Source: Asparagopsis taxiformis (lineage: Eukaryota > Rhodophyta > Florideophyceae > Bonnemaisoniales > Bonnemaisoniaceae). Taken from it: 64,000 nt of DNA. The position numbers were made by a program, and so were the translations under genes. Each line of letters starts with the position of its first letter. The stretch's first letter is position 1. The notes beneath the pieces were generated by a model. The model made no database searches and was not told the DNA's origin. It worked only from the letters and a program-made list of their open reading frames with translations. The stretch lies in NCBI GenBank assembly GCA_030407315.1, contig JALQPE010002808.1, positions 58,337 to 122,336 of the forward strand, in the 5' to 3' direction. Below, one piece after another: positions 43,241 to 53,545 of the stretch.

Positions 43241-43357
43241 TGGATTTGATTTTGTTAGTGTTGTTGTTGTTATCGTAGTTGAAACAGTCGAGTTTGTTGA
43301 CTATGTTTTGGATTGTGTTTGGAGGTGGATGTTGGAGTTTCTTCGAAAGAGGTCATG

Positions 43358-43414
43358 TTTTATAGCTGGGTGGGAAGGGCGTGAGGTGGAAGTCGAGGAA
43401 GCATGTTTCTAGAA
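43358..43414 (-). promoter_or_regulatory. TATA box and heat shock element of HSP20-A6
   Basis: CTATAAAA at 43358-43365 and TTCtaGAA at 43407-43414. Confidence 0.6.
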
Positions 43415-44186
43415 CTGAGAAATGGTAGGTGGGTGATATGGGCAGACGAGTCGAGAAAGGTCGAGAATGTAGGAGCTGGATGTTTCCAGAGAGGTGTGGA
43501 ACGGAATTATATTATACTGTGAAATGGAAAAACTTGTGGCATTATAACTGGATGTTGAATTCTCTCGCAACGGCCCGCTTTGACAGCCTATCCTATCCCC
43601 TCCCCGACAGGCTGGTGGATGACGTCCGCTCGGAAACCATTACACTACGTCACGTTGTCCACGTGTCCGGCGTTACGTACGCGGTTTCTACAATAATCTG
43701 AGCATATTATGAAATGAAACACGTGTCGAAACCATACCATGATATGGGCTGGAGTTTGGCCAATGGTCTGGAGAAAGGCAGCCTACCCGTGTAATTGAAG
43801 TAGGCTTCGGGATCACGTTGCATTGGTGAATGTCGACGTTGAGCTGTCGAGCTGTGGGCTGTTTAATAGTTCCTGTGCAGTTACTCATCAAGTTTCACGT
43901 CGACAACACAAACTTGAATTCAGAATTATACATGCCACAGTCTCCGTTACATGAGCGCATCGCTCCAAAGCAAGCCGAGTCCCAGAGCCTCGCGTCCAAT
44001 CGAGGTCCAACCTGACTCCTCGCCTGTTTGTCGATGGATCTTTCGTCTTTGTCCATCATTCACGAATAGTCAAGCAATGCTCCAGTTTGACATCAATCCG
44101 TTTACAATATCTTGAGTTTACAATAATACATGCTACTATCTAAACTCTACTGCAAAAGTCTTCGCTCCGATTCTTTCGCGTCCAGC

Positions 44187-44717
44187 CTACGCGCCAATTT
44201 CAATACTCCTCGCCTTTGCAGCTTCAGCAGCTGCAATTCGAATCGTCAGTATTCCATCACGCATCTCCGTCCGAATCGCCTCAGTATTCAATCGCGGCCC
44301 CAATTTCATCACAACATGGTACCTCGCCATCACCTTCCTGCACTCCGCCGCGCACTGCTCCTCCCCTTTCGCTTTCGAGTCATCTTCGGCTTTATCTTCA
44401 ACGTTATCGCCGCCCTGTTCGCTCTTCGGCTCATTGCTACCGTTTCCGTCGGTGCGGTATCTCTTGGCTTTCAGCACAAGACGCCGATCCTTCAGCTCTA
44501 ATGAGACATCTTCTTTCGCCACACCGGGAATTTCGACCTCCAGACGCGTTTCCTCTTTCGTGTCGACACGCGTGTACGCCGGCTCAATGGTGGTCATGCA
44601 CGGCTTGCTGTCGCGTTCCGTGCAGTCGCCGCTGTTGGACAGGAGTGCGTGGCGCATCAGGGAGGGGAAAAGGACGTCTTGTTGGACGGAGAACATGGGG
44701 ATGCCGTAGAGATCCAT
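44187..44717 (-). CDS. Small heat shock protein HSP20, type B, copy 7
   Basis: 176 residues, with S94 in place of Cys, N105 in place of Asp and S114 in place of Thr, all in the charged loop; the core is unchanged. Last copy of the array. Confidence 0.92.
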   Translation of the reverse strand: MDLYGIPMFSVQQDVLFPSLMRHALLSNSGDCTERDSKPCMTTIEPAYTRVDTKEETRLEVEIPGVAKEDVSLELKDRRLVLKAKRYRTDGNGSNEPKSEQGGDNVEDKAEDDSKAKGEEQCAAECRKVMARYHVVMKLGPRLNTEAIRTEMRDGILTIRIAAAEAAKARSIEIGA

Positions 44718-44825
44718 TTGGGATGTTGTTGGATGTGGTATGTGAGAGTTGGTAGAGTGGTGTGTTGGATTTGGATTGTCGATGAAGAGCGGAGGGGAGT
44801 GGAATGACGCTTGGTAGACGCCATG

Positions 44826-45000
44826 TTTTATAGCTGTTCGAAGCGGTGGGTGGGAGTGGGGTGGAGGGGATGGAGGTCTACAAGGGAAGCGTTCTGGAAA
44901 GGATGTGTTGTCTCTGGAAACTCTCGAAGCATCGAGGGTACGATTCGAGAAGCTTGGTGGAAGAATTTTGTGGAATGGAAAGTTTTCAAAGTTTCGGGAA
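44826..45000 (-). promoter_or_regulatory. TATA box and heat shock elements of HSP20-B7
   Basis: CTATAAAA at 44826-44833; TTCtgGAA at 44892-44899, TTCgaGAA at 44944-44951 and TTCggGAA at 44993-45000. The layout differs from B1-B6 beyond 44915, so this copy lies at the array border. Confidence 0.6.
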
Positions 45001-45009
45001 TGTTATAAT

Positions 45010-45419
45010 TTAGTAGAATGGAAAGGTTTGGGAGTTTTCGGAATGTTATGGAAACTGGCATAAGACTGATGCGGAGTAGCCAATCAACGTTCGGATGATG
45101 GCATGTGTGCGTGTGGTGAAGACTTGTGGTGTATGATAGCATCTGTGTCATTGAGATATTTCTGAGTTTCAGTTTACGTGTAACGATACGCAGCCAACCA
45201 GAATGCTAGTCATGTTCTAGTACGACACAGGCTTTCTGACATGAACTACAAACCGTAGAGCTCGACCTAAAACAAACACCATTCGGAACCACTAAACCTT
45301 CATCGTATCAAAGTGCCCCGGCGTATGTACACAGAAGCTCACAGCATGCAAAGAGTGACAATTCTATCCTTACCCTACCCATCTGACGTTCCTTTGAGCC
45401 GACAGTTGCATCATGAGCA
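45010..45419. other. Right border of the HSP20 array
   Basis: Similarity to the B-A spacer persists in diverged form to about 45215 (GTGGTGTATGA, TGTCATTGAG and GCAGCCAACCAGA are recognisable), then ends. No gene seen. Confidence 0.5.
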
Positions 45420-46277
45420 CTAGGGATGACCCATAGTTGCAATTTCCGCCACGAACTTGCCATCAGTGGGACAAATTCCTTCCGCAGCTACATCAACTGT
45501 AATCAAACGATGGTTTCCATCAATCAAATTTCTATCCAGCAAAAACCTGAATACCTCTTTGATATTGACGACCAAATGCGTCTTAGAACCATCTATTTCA
45601 TGCAGGTATATCGCCGTAAAGTTGTCAGGATGGTCGGGCCAGTATGAAACATTGTACACATCATCACCATCGTAGTATCTATCAGATATCTTTGTCGCCT
45701 GCGGTGGCGGTCCACCAACATGTTTTATCCAGATATTGATCTCAGTAGAAAACGGAAACACCGGATTCCCAGCGCTATCAAACTTATCGTCACTATTCAA
45801 CCAAATATAAGCACCGTTCTGTCGTCCACCAGAAGGCTCCCCACCCGGAGTGGGGAAGTTTCTCGGTATCCAATACCCGTTATACGAAATAAATCGACCA
45901 CCAGGAACTTCGAGATACTCCAAAACAGTTCTAGGGGGCTCGTATCTCGGATGGCGATGCTCGGGTACGACAAGCCCCTCCGATATTCGCGGCCATGCCT
46001 GTCCGACAGAGCAGTGAATATTCGTCGCAAAGGTTGCGCCGTCATCACTGGCATACACGTCGACATCACCGGAGAATTTGTCCACTATCGACGAGCCGGG
46101 GGACACCCTGTTTGCTATGGAGCGGTAGCTTCCCGCGCCCATCGTGCAGACTTTGTTGTCTTTGTTGTCGAAATCTGGGTCTCCGTTGCATTGATCGGGT
46201 GTTCGTGAGCCGGCGGATGATAGTGTGTGAAGGACTGAGAGCGCTAGAACGCCTAGAATGGAGCCAGGGTGCACCAT
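45420..46277 (-). CDS. Secreted protein, possibly GH12-like glycoside hydrolase
   Basis: 285 residues beginning with a hydrophobic signal peptide (about residues 1-23, ending L-S-S-A-G-S). The body has few basic residues and many aromatics and Gly. The stretch T-E-I-N-I-W-I-K-H-V-G-G resembles the E-I-M-I-W-L motif that carries the catalytic nucleophile of GH12 endoglucanases, and A-W-P-R-I-S-E-G fits the S-W-P motif upstream. I could not place the second catalytic Glu with confidence, so it may be an inactive or divergent beta-jelly-roll protein. Six Cys suggest disulfides. It faces the HSP20 array and ends with a normal stop; expression outside the cell is inferred from the signal peptide. 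Confidence 0.5.
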   Translation of the reverse strand: MVHPGSILGVLALSVLHTLSSAGSRTPDQCNGDPDFDNKDNKVCTMGAGSYRSIANRVSPGSSIVDKFSGDVDVYASDDGATFATNIHCSVGQAWPRISEGLVVPEHRHPRYEPPRTVLEYLEVPGGRFISYNGYWIPRNFPTPGGEPSGGRQNGAYIWLNSDDKFDSAGNPVFPFSTEINIWIKHVGGPPPQATKISDRYYDGDDVYNVSYWPDHPDNFTAIYLHEIDGSKTHLVVNIKEVFRFLLDRNLIDGNHRLITVDVAAEGICPTDGKFVAEIATMGHP

Positions 46278-46769
46278 AGTGGGGTTTGGCAGAATGGATT
46301 AGTTCTAGCCGAGAACTTCAGGCCCGTGCTCTGCGAATATGTTCATGTGTCTACTCGGGGCTGTTTGCTGTAAGACAAGATTCTGAAGAAATGGGCTCTC
46401 CGGGGTTGTGCAGGGCACGCAGGGAAAGAGGAAGTTTCGGATTGGGCGTGGGGAAGATTATTGTGTGGAAGGCAGCCAACAGAAAATGTATAAGGCGTAA
46501 GTCGGATGATCATACTCCGAGGAAGCAACATTACAGTGGTCTTCTGAACAGATTTCAAACCAGGGCCGACCGGGATCGCGGATGAATCAAGGCGGTGGTG
46601 GTAGAGTCACGATATAATCTCACCAGGAGTGAGCAACTTACGTTCGGTGAATGTCGAAATATTGCTGACTTAACGTAATGTAATATTATTCTAACGTGAT
46701 GTTACTGTAAGTTAGTGGTCTGTAATTCTGAAGCCCCGCACGCCGGAGCTTGCTCCGGCGGCGTTGAAT
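46278..46769. other. Intergenic with short repeats
   Basis: No gene recognised. It holds a 15-bp direct repeat (46501-46515 and 46771-46785) and a 9-bp perfect inverted repeat CGCCGGAGC/GCTCCGGCG with a TT spacer at 46741-46760, next to the copia-B LTR. Confidence 0.4.
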
Positions 46770-46904
46770 TGTCGGATGATCATACAAACATACACTAATA
46801 CAAGGAGCAATACACTAGACAAAATAGCATTTATTCCGCCGTCGACACACGCATCATCCCAATAAACAGGTAACCAGCTCTCTCATCACCATCACAGTTC
46901 CACA
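46770..46904 (+). repeat. 5' LTR of a second copia family (copia-B)
   Basis: Candidate 135-bp LTR from TGTCGGATG to TTCCACA, directly followed by a GGTTATGCACCC primer binding site (46905-46916) of the same half-tRNA type as the other copia. Its 5' end resembles that LTR (TGTCAGGATGCC). No mate LTR was found in the window. Confidence 0.55.
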
Positions 46905-46919
46905 GGTTATGCACCCAGA

Positions 46920-47963
46920 CGACACTGCCATGATCTCAACCCGCCCGCCCACCAATGTCAGCTGATCCGTTGGGTCTCGAACACCACAAACAGTGACACC
47001 AAAGAATCAAAGCCCGCCAACATTGACCGACATTCACCAAGCACTGCGCGACACCAACACCACCAGAGGTACATTCAAAACAGATCCACATACCTCCAAA
47101 TCACCACAACCCCTTCACTCATGACATCCCCGACACCTCCACGCCAACCATCCCCTATCCCACACTTCAATGTTCCCCTCCTCACGCACCACAACCTGAT
47201 CCAATGGTGTTAGACAATCGATAGCCATGCGATCCTACACAACATATCCCCTTACCTCATCGGCCCTGAACCCCCAGAGCCGTCCACACCGGAAGCACGC
47301 CTACAGCATTCACGAAACAAAGCCATCGCCAGATTCCTAATACTCCCCAACATTTCTCAAGACATCATAGCCACAATAAGCCCCACGCTACTTAATAGCT
47401 CAACACCGAAGCTATACCACCACCTCAATGACAAGATGTCAACAGTTCCACCGCAGAACTCAGAAGCCAGCCTCCGGAGACAAGCCGACCAAATCAAACA
47501 CAACGCGAATGAACCCATCCAAACGTATATTGACAGACACGATGCATTACGCCACATAATGATAAAATCGGCGTTCCCAAATAATGAAGACGAACAGACT
47601 ACAGTTCAGTTGGTAATTAATGGCATATATTACCTACCGGAATGGGCGCCACTCCTCCGAAGCCTTGAAATCTTTCACTACTTTCACGAGGGCAAGCGAC
47701 CATCACTCGCACTGGTATACAGCTTGCTACTTGAGCATGAAAAAGCTGCACCTACTGCCACATCACTTACGCTGGAGACAGGCTCAGAGAATCTAATATT
47801 TCAACCATACTCATATACAAATCCCCGACAACACCATCAGCGACAATTTCATACTCACACAAGATCACAATACAGTCATCCACCATACACTGATCCATAT
47901 AAACCGCCAAGGAGCCTCTCCAAGTATAACCCACCTCCGCCTGGCTATAGAGGCAAGTGGTGT
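46920..47963 (+). pseudogene. Copia-B gag remnant
   Basis: A decayed Gag. The clearest part is 47436-47963, where I-Q-T-Y-I-D-R-H-D-A-L-R-H and V-I-N-G-I-Y-Y-L-P parallel I-H-S-Y-I-N-K-H-E-N-I-R and V-H-G-I-Q-S-L-P of copia Gag. A Pro/Tyr/His/Gln-rich tail follows, and then the start of the zinc knuckle (K-W-C-V), where homology stops at about 47963 because another element begins. The upstream half has lost its frame. Confidence 0.7.
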
Positions 47964-48040
47964 GTTGCCCGCTACCCGGGAATATGTAGGAGGATGCGAA
48001 AAGTGTCTATAGATGTCTGGGCCTGTACGTTTTGACATGT

Positions 48041-48475
48041 TGTCACGGCGCCACGGCATGCTGCCCCTGTCGCGGAAATCTGAAGCGAGACAGGGATTCG
48101 GTTCCGGGGCCCGCTTTGCAAAGAGACAGCGTCTCGTCTACACTAACACCGAAGAGCCGGTGACAACCACTGCGGTTGTGCGCTCCCATGCGGGAGATCG
48201 TCGAGACGCTTGCTGACGAGCAGCGATCTCAGGCGACGCGCGGCAGGAAGGGATCTTCCTGCTGAACTCTGCAGTCGGGTGACGGGGCAAGCGACGAGCC
48301 GTTTGAGATCTCCCGTACCCGAATTAGGGCTGACTAGCTAGCAGCCGGCTTAGAGTAGAGCTTTCCTTTTCATCCATTTGCTACATGAAGGCGCGTACAC
48401 CCCCGGGTTTGAAGGGGAGGGAAGCGTGCCGGATCGACTCGCCCACTAGCGTACTGACAGACCTTGTACACTGAC
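48041..48475 (+). repeat. Candidate 5' LTR of element C
   Basis: Starts TGTCACGGCGCC and ends at a CTGACA (48470-48475); an alternative end is 48459. It lies between the broken copia-B gag and the gag-pro ORF of element C. No second LTR was found, so borders are tentative. The segment 47964-48040 is unassigned. Confidence 0.35.
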
Positions 48476-48594
48476 ATCCCTGCATTCACCGCAAGAAAAA
48501 CCTCGCCCAGGGTCTAGCCAAAGGTGAGAACAAAGCGCTTTTCTTTATCAGGTAAAGAGCAAAGCCTTGGGAAGCCCTGTGCTTCGACTGCGAG

Positions 48595-49430
48595 TGTGGG
48601 GGTTAAGGCACAACTTGGGAGAAGATGTTCCGGTCGAAGGTACCTCCGAATCCCTGAGGTGGGGAGCGGAGGGTAGTTTATATAGACTAGGAGGTAGCTC
48701 TAGGAGGGGTAAAATGAAGGGTAACTACGAGGAGCTACGAGGAGTAGGCATCGGGAGATCAACCAATAGGAGAGGAGAATGGGAGATATTGTTGGTGGTG
48801 GCGGATCTGGAAACGGTCATAAGGAGAGTGTGACAGGGAGGGCCACGTGTAAGAGTCCAGCAATGTAACACGTGTAAGAGTCCAGCAATGTAACACGTGT
48901 AAGAGTCCAGCAATGTAACACGTGTAAGAGTCCAGCAATGTTCGGCAGGAACTCCTGACACGTGGAAACCTGGAGCCGGGCGCGACCGGGCCCCGCAGGG
49001 CGGCTTACAGTGTAAGCTTACATTTCTTACATGTAAGCTTACAGTTGAAATTTCATTGAAAAAACGAGGTTTCCGTCAGTTACAGTTGTAAGTTACCTGT
49101 CATACGGGCGTATGTGTGTAAGTAACCCTGTAAGTGGGGCGAAAGTGGCTGAAAAAGCCATGTAATCTTGTAAGTAACCGTGTCAGTCACATGACAGGTG
49201 TTGTAAGTCTATCATAACATGTAAGTAGCCTGCTCAAGTGTCTCCTAGGTGGTGTAAGGTATGTGGAAAGCTGTAAGTAGCCTCGTAGGAGTGGTTACTG
49301 TAAGCTTCCCTTGTAGTTGGGAGCTTTGGTCTCTGTGGAATGGTACTATCTTATTGGTTGGTCGGGGTATGGTGTTATAAGAACAGGAATCTAGTGTTTA
49401 CCATGAGGTCTAGAGGGCTGATCCCTGACA
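48595..49430 (-). repeat. 3' LTR of the gypsy element
   Basis: 836 bp. Contains four tandem 25-bp repeats (48844-48941), each with CACGTGTAAG, and eleven further TGTAAG motifs between 49011 and 49304 (CTTACA in sense), probably U3 control sites. Confidence 0.93.
48844..48941. repeat. Four 25-bp tandem repeats in the gypsy LTR
   Basis: Unit starts CACGTGTAAGAGTCC and is perfectly conserved over four copies (the last lacks two bases). The matching block in the other LTR is at 55681-55778. Confidence 0.9.
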
Positions 49431-49444
49431 TCACTCCTTCCTCT
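49431..49444 (-). promoter_or_regulatory. Polypurine tract of the gypsy element
   Basis: Sense AGAGGAAGGAGTGA runs directly into the 3' LTR TGTCAGGG. Confidence 0.65.
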
Positions 49445-49485
49445 GAATAAGAGTCGTGCTCGACTCGAGACTGAAGGGGAGGATA

Positions 49486-49944
49486 CTAACCGTTGAAGAC
49501 TGTTGGGAAGGGGAACACGGTGTGTGTCGGCCTAGGGATTAGGATGAGTGATACGTCCATTTGTTCTTCTTCAGCCAAAGCTGTGACGATATTGCGGATC
49601 TCATCCGCATAGGACTGGTCGGGGGAGAGGTGCCCATAGGCACCAACTACCCAGTGGTACAGATAACAGATAAAGTTGTATCCTATGGCTTCGGAGAGAG
49701 GAGCCGGTAAATTTTCGACGTTCGGCGAGAGTTCAATTCGATCTATGATCACAGACAGTAGGTCGAAATCTTCCGCTGTTACACAGAAGGGGCCAAAGGC
49801 ATGATAGTATCCATAGCATGAGTGGATTAGGGCCCAGCAAAGTACACTTCGTGCATAAGGTTCTGGGGTAACGTCTTGTAACCATGTAGTCAATGTCTCG
49901 CCAGCGATAACAAGCTGGAGGTAAAACTCAGAAGAGGTGGCCAT
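49486..49944 (-). CDS. ORF-X downstream of gypsy pol, unknown function
   Basis: Reading from the ATG at 49944, 152 residues (M-A-T-S-S-E-F...). The frame is open further up to 50055, overlapping the pol stop by 23 nt, but the internal ATG looks more natural. It is rich in aromatic residues and Leu with several Cys and His (C-W-A-L-I-H-S-C-Y-G-Y-Y-H) and acidic in the C-terminal half. No signal peptide, clear transmembrane helix or known domain recognised. It sits where an env-like gene would be in other elements but does not resemble one. Confidence 0.6.
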   Translation of the reverse strand: MATSSEFYLQLVIAGETLTTWLQDVTPEPYARSVLCWALIHSCYGYYHAFGPFCVTAEDFDLLSVIIDRIELSPNVENLPAPLSEAIGYNFICYLYHWVVGAYGHLSPDQSYADEIRNIVTALAEEEQMDVSLILIPRPTHTVFPFPTVFNG

Positions 49945-50032
49945 GGTGGAGAGGGGATATGGATGGGAAGGGGATGTCCAAACGAGGTTGTGGACTGAAA
50001 GGAATTTATAGAGCTGAAAGGGAGACGGGAGT

Positions 50033-53000
50033 CTAATTCTGATGATATTTGTCAAGAAGTTCCTGACAATTTTTAAGGTTTTCTATGGAAAGCCAGGAAT
50101 TTTCGTGATCTGGATAACCTTTCCATTTCACGAGATATTGGAGTTTCCTGTGTCTTTTTCTGTGGTGAAGAATTCTCTCAACTTCATATTCGTCAGAGTT
50201 TGTTGAAAGTTTGATCGGTGGCGGTGGTACTGGTTTTCGCTCGAATGTGTCCTCTACGTAAGGTTTGAGGAGGCTAGAGTGAAATGCATTGTGGATTTTG
50301 CGATCGATCATTGGTTGGGGAAGGTTCAATCGAAAAGTAACTTCATTGATCTTCTCAGTGATTTCGAATGGTCCACAAAACTTTGGGTGAAGCTTTCTTG
50401 TACCCGATCCATCTTCAAGGGTTAGGTTTGCTGTGGACAGCATGACCTTGTCATTGACCTTGAATGGAGTCGGTAAACGCTTCCTATTGGCTTGCTTTGC
50501 CATTGATTCATTTGCTTTCTTTATGTTTTCGATGGCTTGTTTGGTAGCTTTTCCTATGGTGGATATGAATTTTTCTGCAGTCGGGTTTTCTGTTTCTAAG
50601 GTTTCTATGGGAAGGGTCCTAGGGTGTTGCCCATATGTGAGGAAGAAGGGTGTGAAACTAGTGGCAGCATGTATTGAAGAGTTGTAAGCTACTTCAAAGT
50701 GGGCTAAGTATTCGTCCCAGTTGGTTTTGTTGTAGTTAGCGAAGGCTCTAATCATTTCCTCAATCTTTCGATTAAGTATCTCTGTTTGTCCATCCGTTTG
50801 TGGATGGTATGCGGACGATGGTGATATCTTGGTTTTCAAGGTATGGAAAAGAGACTTCCAGAATTTGCTCATAAATACTGGATCGCGGTCACTAATGATT
50901 ACTGAGGGGAGTCCATGGTGTCGATAAATGTTCTCGAAGAATAACTTTGCTGTTTCAACAGCGTTTGGGTCTCTTTCATACGGGATGATTCGGAGTAGCT
51001 TAGATAATCGATCAACTACAACGAACATTCCGGTGTTGCCTTTCCTGGTTTTGGGTAGAGGTGTCACAAAGTCCATGGTGATGTGTGTCCACTTCCCCGA
51101 AGGGGGTTCTAATGGTTGAAGTAGTCCGAATGGTTTATGGTTTGGAGCCTTAGTTCTTTGGCATGTATCACATGAAGTGACATATTCTCTAATGGTTTGT
51201 TTCATTTTCTTCCAGTAATATTTTGTAGCTATTCTGTGGCAAGTTTTCTTTACTCCAAGGTGACCAGATTGTGGGGTATCATGATGATCATGTAGTAATT
51301 GAAGTCGATAGGTCCCTTTCGGTACACATAATCGTTCTTTGTAGTACAGAAGGTTGTTTTCTTTTCGGAAGGAGTTCTTCGGTGATTTGTATACTTCTTG
51401 GAACTCAGGATCCTTGGTATAATCTTCTTCTTTTATCTTTGCGTTGCCGTCTGATGCAAAGTACGTAGCATTGGTTTCAAACTGTGATGTTATGGATATT
51501 GCTTTCGTCAGAAGAGAGTGGTCTCTAGGGGCGGTTGGTTCTTTGTTCAGAAATTGTCTGGAGAGTGCGTCAGCTACTTTGTTTGTTTTCCCTTTTATTG
51601 GAATTATTTTGAAGTCGAACGAGACAATTGATTCAAGCCATCTTACTTGTCTTTGGGATAGTTGCTTTTGGGTTTCCAAATATCTGAGGGGATAGTGATC
51701 AGTGTAAACGGTAAATGGTCTACCATGGAGATATGCTCTCCATGTTCGAAGTGTATCGATGATGGCCAGGAGCTCTCTTTCATGAGCTGCATACTTTTGT
51801 TCGGCTGCATTGAGAGTTCTGGAGTAGAATGCAACAGGTCGGTATCTATTTGTGTCCTTTTGTTCCAGGACAGCACCAATTGCAAATTGAGAAGCATCGG
51901 TTGTGACAACTATGTCCTTTTCTGGGTGGAAGGGCATTAGTACTGGGGTTCGAGTCATCACTGTTTTCAGTGTGGTAAAGGATTGTTCGGCGGAGGGGTT
52001 CCACGTGAATGGAGCATTTTTCGTGAGTTCTGTGAGTGGTTTTGCTATGGCTGAGCAGTTTCCGATGAATCTGCGATAATAATTGACTAGGCCCAGGAAA
52101 GACTGGACGTCTCGTTTGTTCCTTGGCCTTGGCCATTCTTTGATGGTTTTGATCTTGGTTTCTTCAACTGATATTCCTCCTGGTGTGAGAACATGTCCTA
52201 AGTATTCTATCTCTTGTACTGCGAAAGAACACTTTGACATTTTTGCGTACAACTGATTCTTGCGGAGTCTCTGCAGAACTAGCTCAATGTGGTGAAGATG
52301 ATCGGTAAATGAGGAGCTATAAATGAGTATATCATCCAGATATACTATAACAAAGTGATCTAGGTAATCTCTGAAAAGATCATTCATCAACGTCATGAAC
52401 GTTGCAGGAGCATTGGATAATCCGAAGGGAAGCACAAGGAACTCGAAGTGTCCGTACCGGGTTCGGAACGCGGTTAGTGGGATAGAGTCCTTTTCTAAGC
52501 GTACTTGATGGTATCCGGATCTTAGGTCGATTTTACTGAAGTATTTGGCGTCCTTCAGCTGGTCAAAGATATCATCAATTCTAGGGAGCGGGTAGCTGTT
52601 CTTCACAGTGAGGCGATTGAGGGCTCGATAATCGATACACATACGTAGTGCACCGTCTTTTTTACTCACAAATAGAACTGGAGCACCCCAAGGGCTGCAA
52701 CTTGGCTGGATAAATCCTGCTTCCAGGAGTTCATCGAGTTGTTTCTTAAGCTCTCTGAGTTCAGGTGGGGACATCCGATACAGACCTCTTTTCTGTGGAA
52801 TACTTTCGGGAACTAGGTCTATTCGGAAGTCAATTTTTCTTTGGGGAGGTAATCCTTTGGGCAACGTTTCTGGGAAAACGTCATTGTACTTTCCTAGAAT
52901 TTGTTCGACATGTTTAGGAAGTTTTTGTTCGGAGGTCTCTGGTTTATTTGGGTTCAATACGACTGCAAACAAAGGGAAATTTTCTTCGTAGTCTCGGGTC

Positions 53001-53545
53001 ATTGCGCTTAGTGAAATACTTTCGCAAAGATGAAATTCATTTGCGTAGATGGTAAATTTTTTGTTTCGGTGGGAGAATGAGATTTGGTTCGAGTGGTTAT
53101 CAATGGTGGCAAAATGGTTGGAGTGCCAATCCTTGCCGAGGATGGCATCATGATTTAACGGGCAGACAGCGAATGACAACTGCTCTGTGTACCCTTGAAT
53201 CTGTAGACTGATAGTAGACTTGGTTTGTTCTAAGGTTTGTGTATTCTTGTTGGCCATGGTGGCTAGGTGATTTGTGTCCTTGATCGGAATTTTGTTCGAT
53301 AAGCAAAACGATCTGTTCACGTAACTGATCTCGGAACCAGGGTCAAACATGAGTTTTGCTCTAACCCCATTTATTTTTCCAGACGACACTAGTAATCCTA
53401 TACCAGCTCGTTTGAATGGATCTGGAGTTGTTTCAAAGGGAACTAGGGGAGGGCTTCTTACCATAGTAGGAATTTCTATGGGGTTCTGGACGTCTTGGGA
53501 CGGAGATTCGACTAGTTCCGTTTGCCTTTGGGCAGTTTTTGGCAA
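50033..53545 (-). CDS. pol: Gypsy Pol polyprotein (PR-RT-RNaseH-IN-chromodomain)
   Basis: 1,170 residues in one frame. Aspartic protease with D-P-G-S at about 68-71 (usual D-S/T-G-A/S) and I-L-G-K-D-W later; reverse transcriptase with [23 protein letters not shown] and Y-L-D-D; RNase H with T-T-D-A-S and Y-T-D-H; integrase with an H-x-C-C type zinc site (H-L-G-V-K-K...C-D-T-C-Q), D of M-D-F-V and D of [12 protein letters not shown]-like C-terminal part; and a chromodomain (Y-E-V-E-R-I-L-H-H...L-V-K-W-K-G-Y) at about 1115-1165, which in chromoviruses directs integration to modified chromatin. The start shown is not an ATG; gag must feed into it. Confidence 0.95.
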   Translation of the reverse strand: MPKTAQRQTELVESPSQDVQNPIEIPTMVRSPPLVPFETTPDPFKRAGIGLLVSSGKINGVRAKLMFDPGSEISYVNRSFCLSNKIPIKDTNHLATMANKNTQTLEQTKSTISLQIQGYTEQLSFAVCPLNHDAILGKDWHSNHFATIDNHSNQISFSHRNKKFTIYANEFHLCESISLSAMTRDYEENFPLFAVVLNPNKPETSEQKLPKHVEQILGKYNDVFPETLPKGLPPQRKIDFRIDLVPESIPQKRGLYRMSPPELRELKKQLDELLEAGFIQPSCSPWGAPVLFVSKKDGALRMCIDYRALNRLTVKNSYPLPRIDDIFDQLKDAKYFSKIDLRSGYHQVRLEKDSIPLTAFRTRYGHFEFLVLPFGLSNAPATFMTLMNDLFRDYLDHFVIVYLDDILIYSSSFTDHLHHIELVLQRLRKNQLYAKMSKCSFAVQEIEYLGHVLTPGGISVEETKIKTIKEWPRPRNKRDVQSFLGLVNYYRRFIGNCSAIAKPLTELTKNAPFTWNPSAEQSFTTLKTVMTRTPVLMPFHPEKDIVVTTDASQFAIGAVLEQKDTNRYRPVAFYSRTLNAAEQKYAAHERELLAIIDTLRTWRAYLHGRPFTVYTDHYPLRYLETQKQLSQRQVRWLESIVSFDFKIIPIKGKTNKVADALSRQFLNKEPTAPRDHSLLTKAISITSQFETNATYFASDGNAKIKEEDYTKDPEFQEVYKSPKNSFRKENNLLYYKERLCVPKGTYRLQLLHDHHDTPQSGHLGVKKTCHRIATKYYWKKMKQTIREYVTSCDTCQRTKAPNHKPFGLLQPLEPPSGKWTHITMDFVTPLPKTRKGNTGMFVVVDRLSKLLRIIPYERDPNAVETAKLFFENIYRHHGLPSVIISDRDPVFMSKFWKSLFHTLKTKISPSSAYHPQTDGQTEILNRKIEEMIRAFANYNKTNWDEYLAHFEVAYNSSIHAATSFTPFFLTYGQHPRTLPIETLETENPTAEKFISTIGKATKQAIENIKKANESMAKQANRKRLPTPFKVNDKVMLSTANLTLEDGSGTRKLHPKFCGPFEITEKINEVTFRLNLPQPMIDRKIHNAFHSSLLKPYVEDTFERKPVPPPPIKLSTNSDEYEVERILHHRKRHRKLQYLVKWKGYPDHENSWLSIENLKNCQELLDKYHQN

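Larger units (their letters stand above)
5112..45008. repeat. HSP20 tandem array (segmental duplications)
   Basis: Two alternating HSP20 genes and their spacers repeat along about 40 kb, all on the minus strand. Type A starts are offset by 10,144 (A1 to A2), 14,510 (A2 to A3), 5,374 (A3 to A4), 3,794 (A4 to A5) and 3,794 (A5 to A6). Cassettes A1-B1, A2-B2 and A3-B4 have a spacer of about 2.5 kb containing an NB-ARC relic. Cassettes A4-B5, A5-B6 and A6-B7 have a different spacer of about 0.95 kb. The two spacer types diverge about 30 bp upstream of the A-gene TATA box and rejoin at the block near 8025-8050 / 36475-36490. Confidence 0.9.
33707..45080. repeat. Three 3.79-kb tandem units
   Basis: Units 33707-37500 and 37501-41294 look identical by eye over 3,794 bp, including both genes. 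The third unit (41295 to about 45080) starts identical, then diverges progressively from A6 onwards. Each unit contains spacer, HSP20-A, short spacer and HSP20-B. Confidence 0.9.

Noticed and set aside
45426..46279. + strand frames opposite the secreted protein
   Set aside because: Antisense shadows of the minus-strand gene, which has a signal peptide and a coherent protein.
48843..48941. CRISPR-like regular repeat
   Set aside because: The four units are directly adjacent with no unique spacers and lie in a eukaryotic LTR, so it is a plain tandem repeat.
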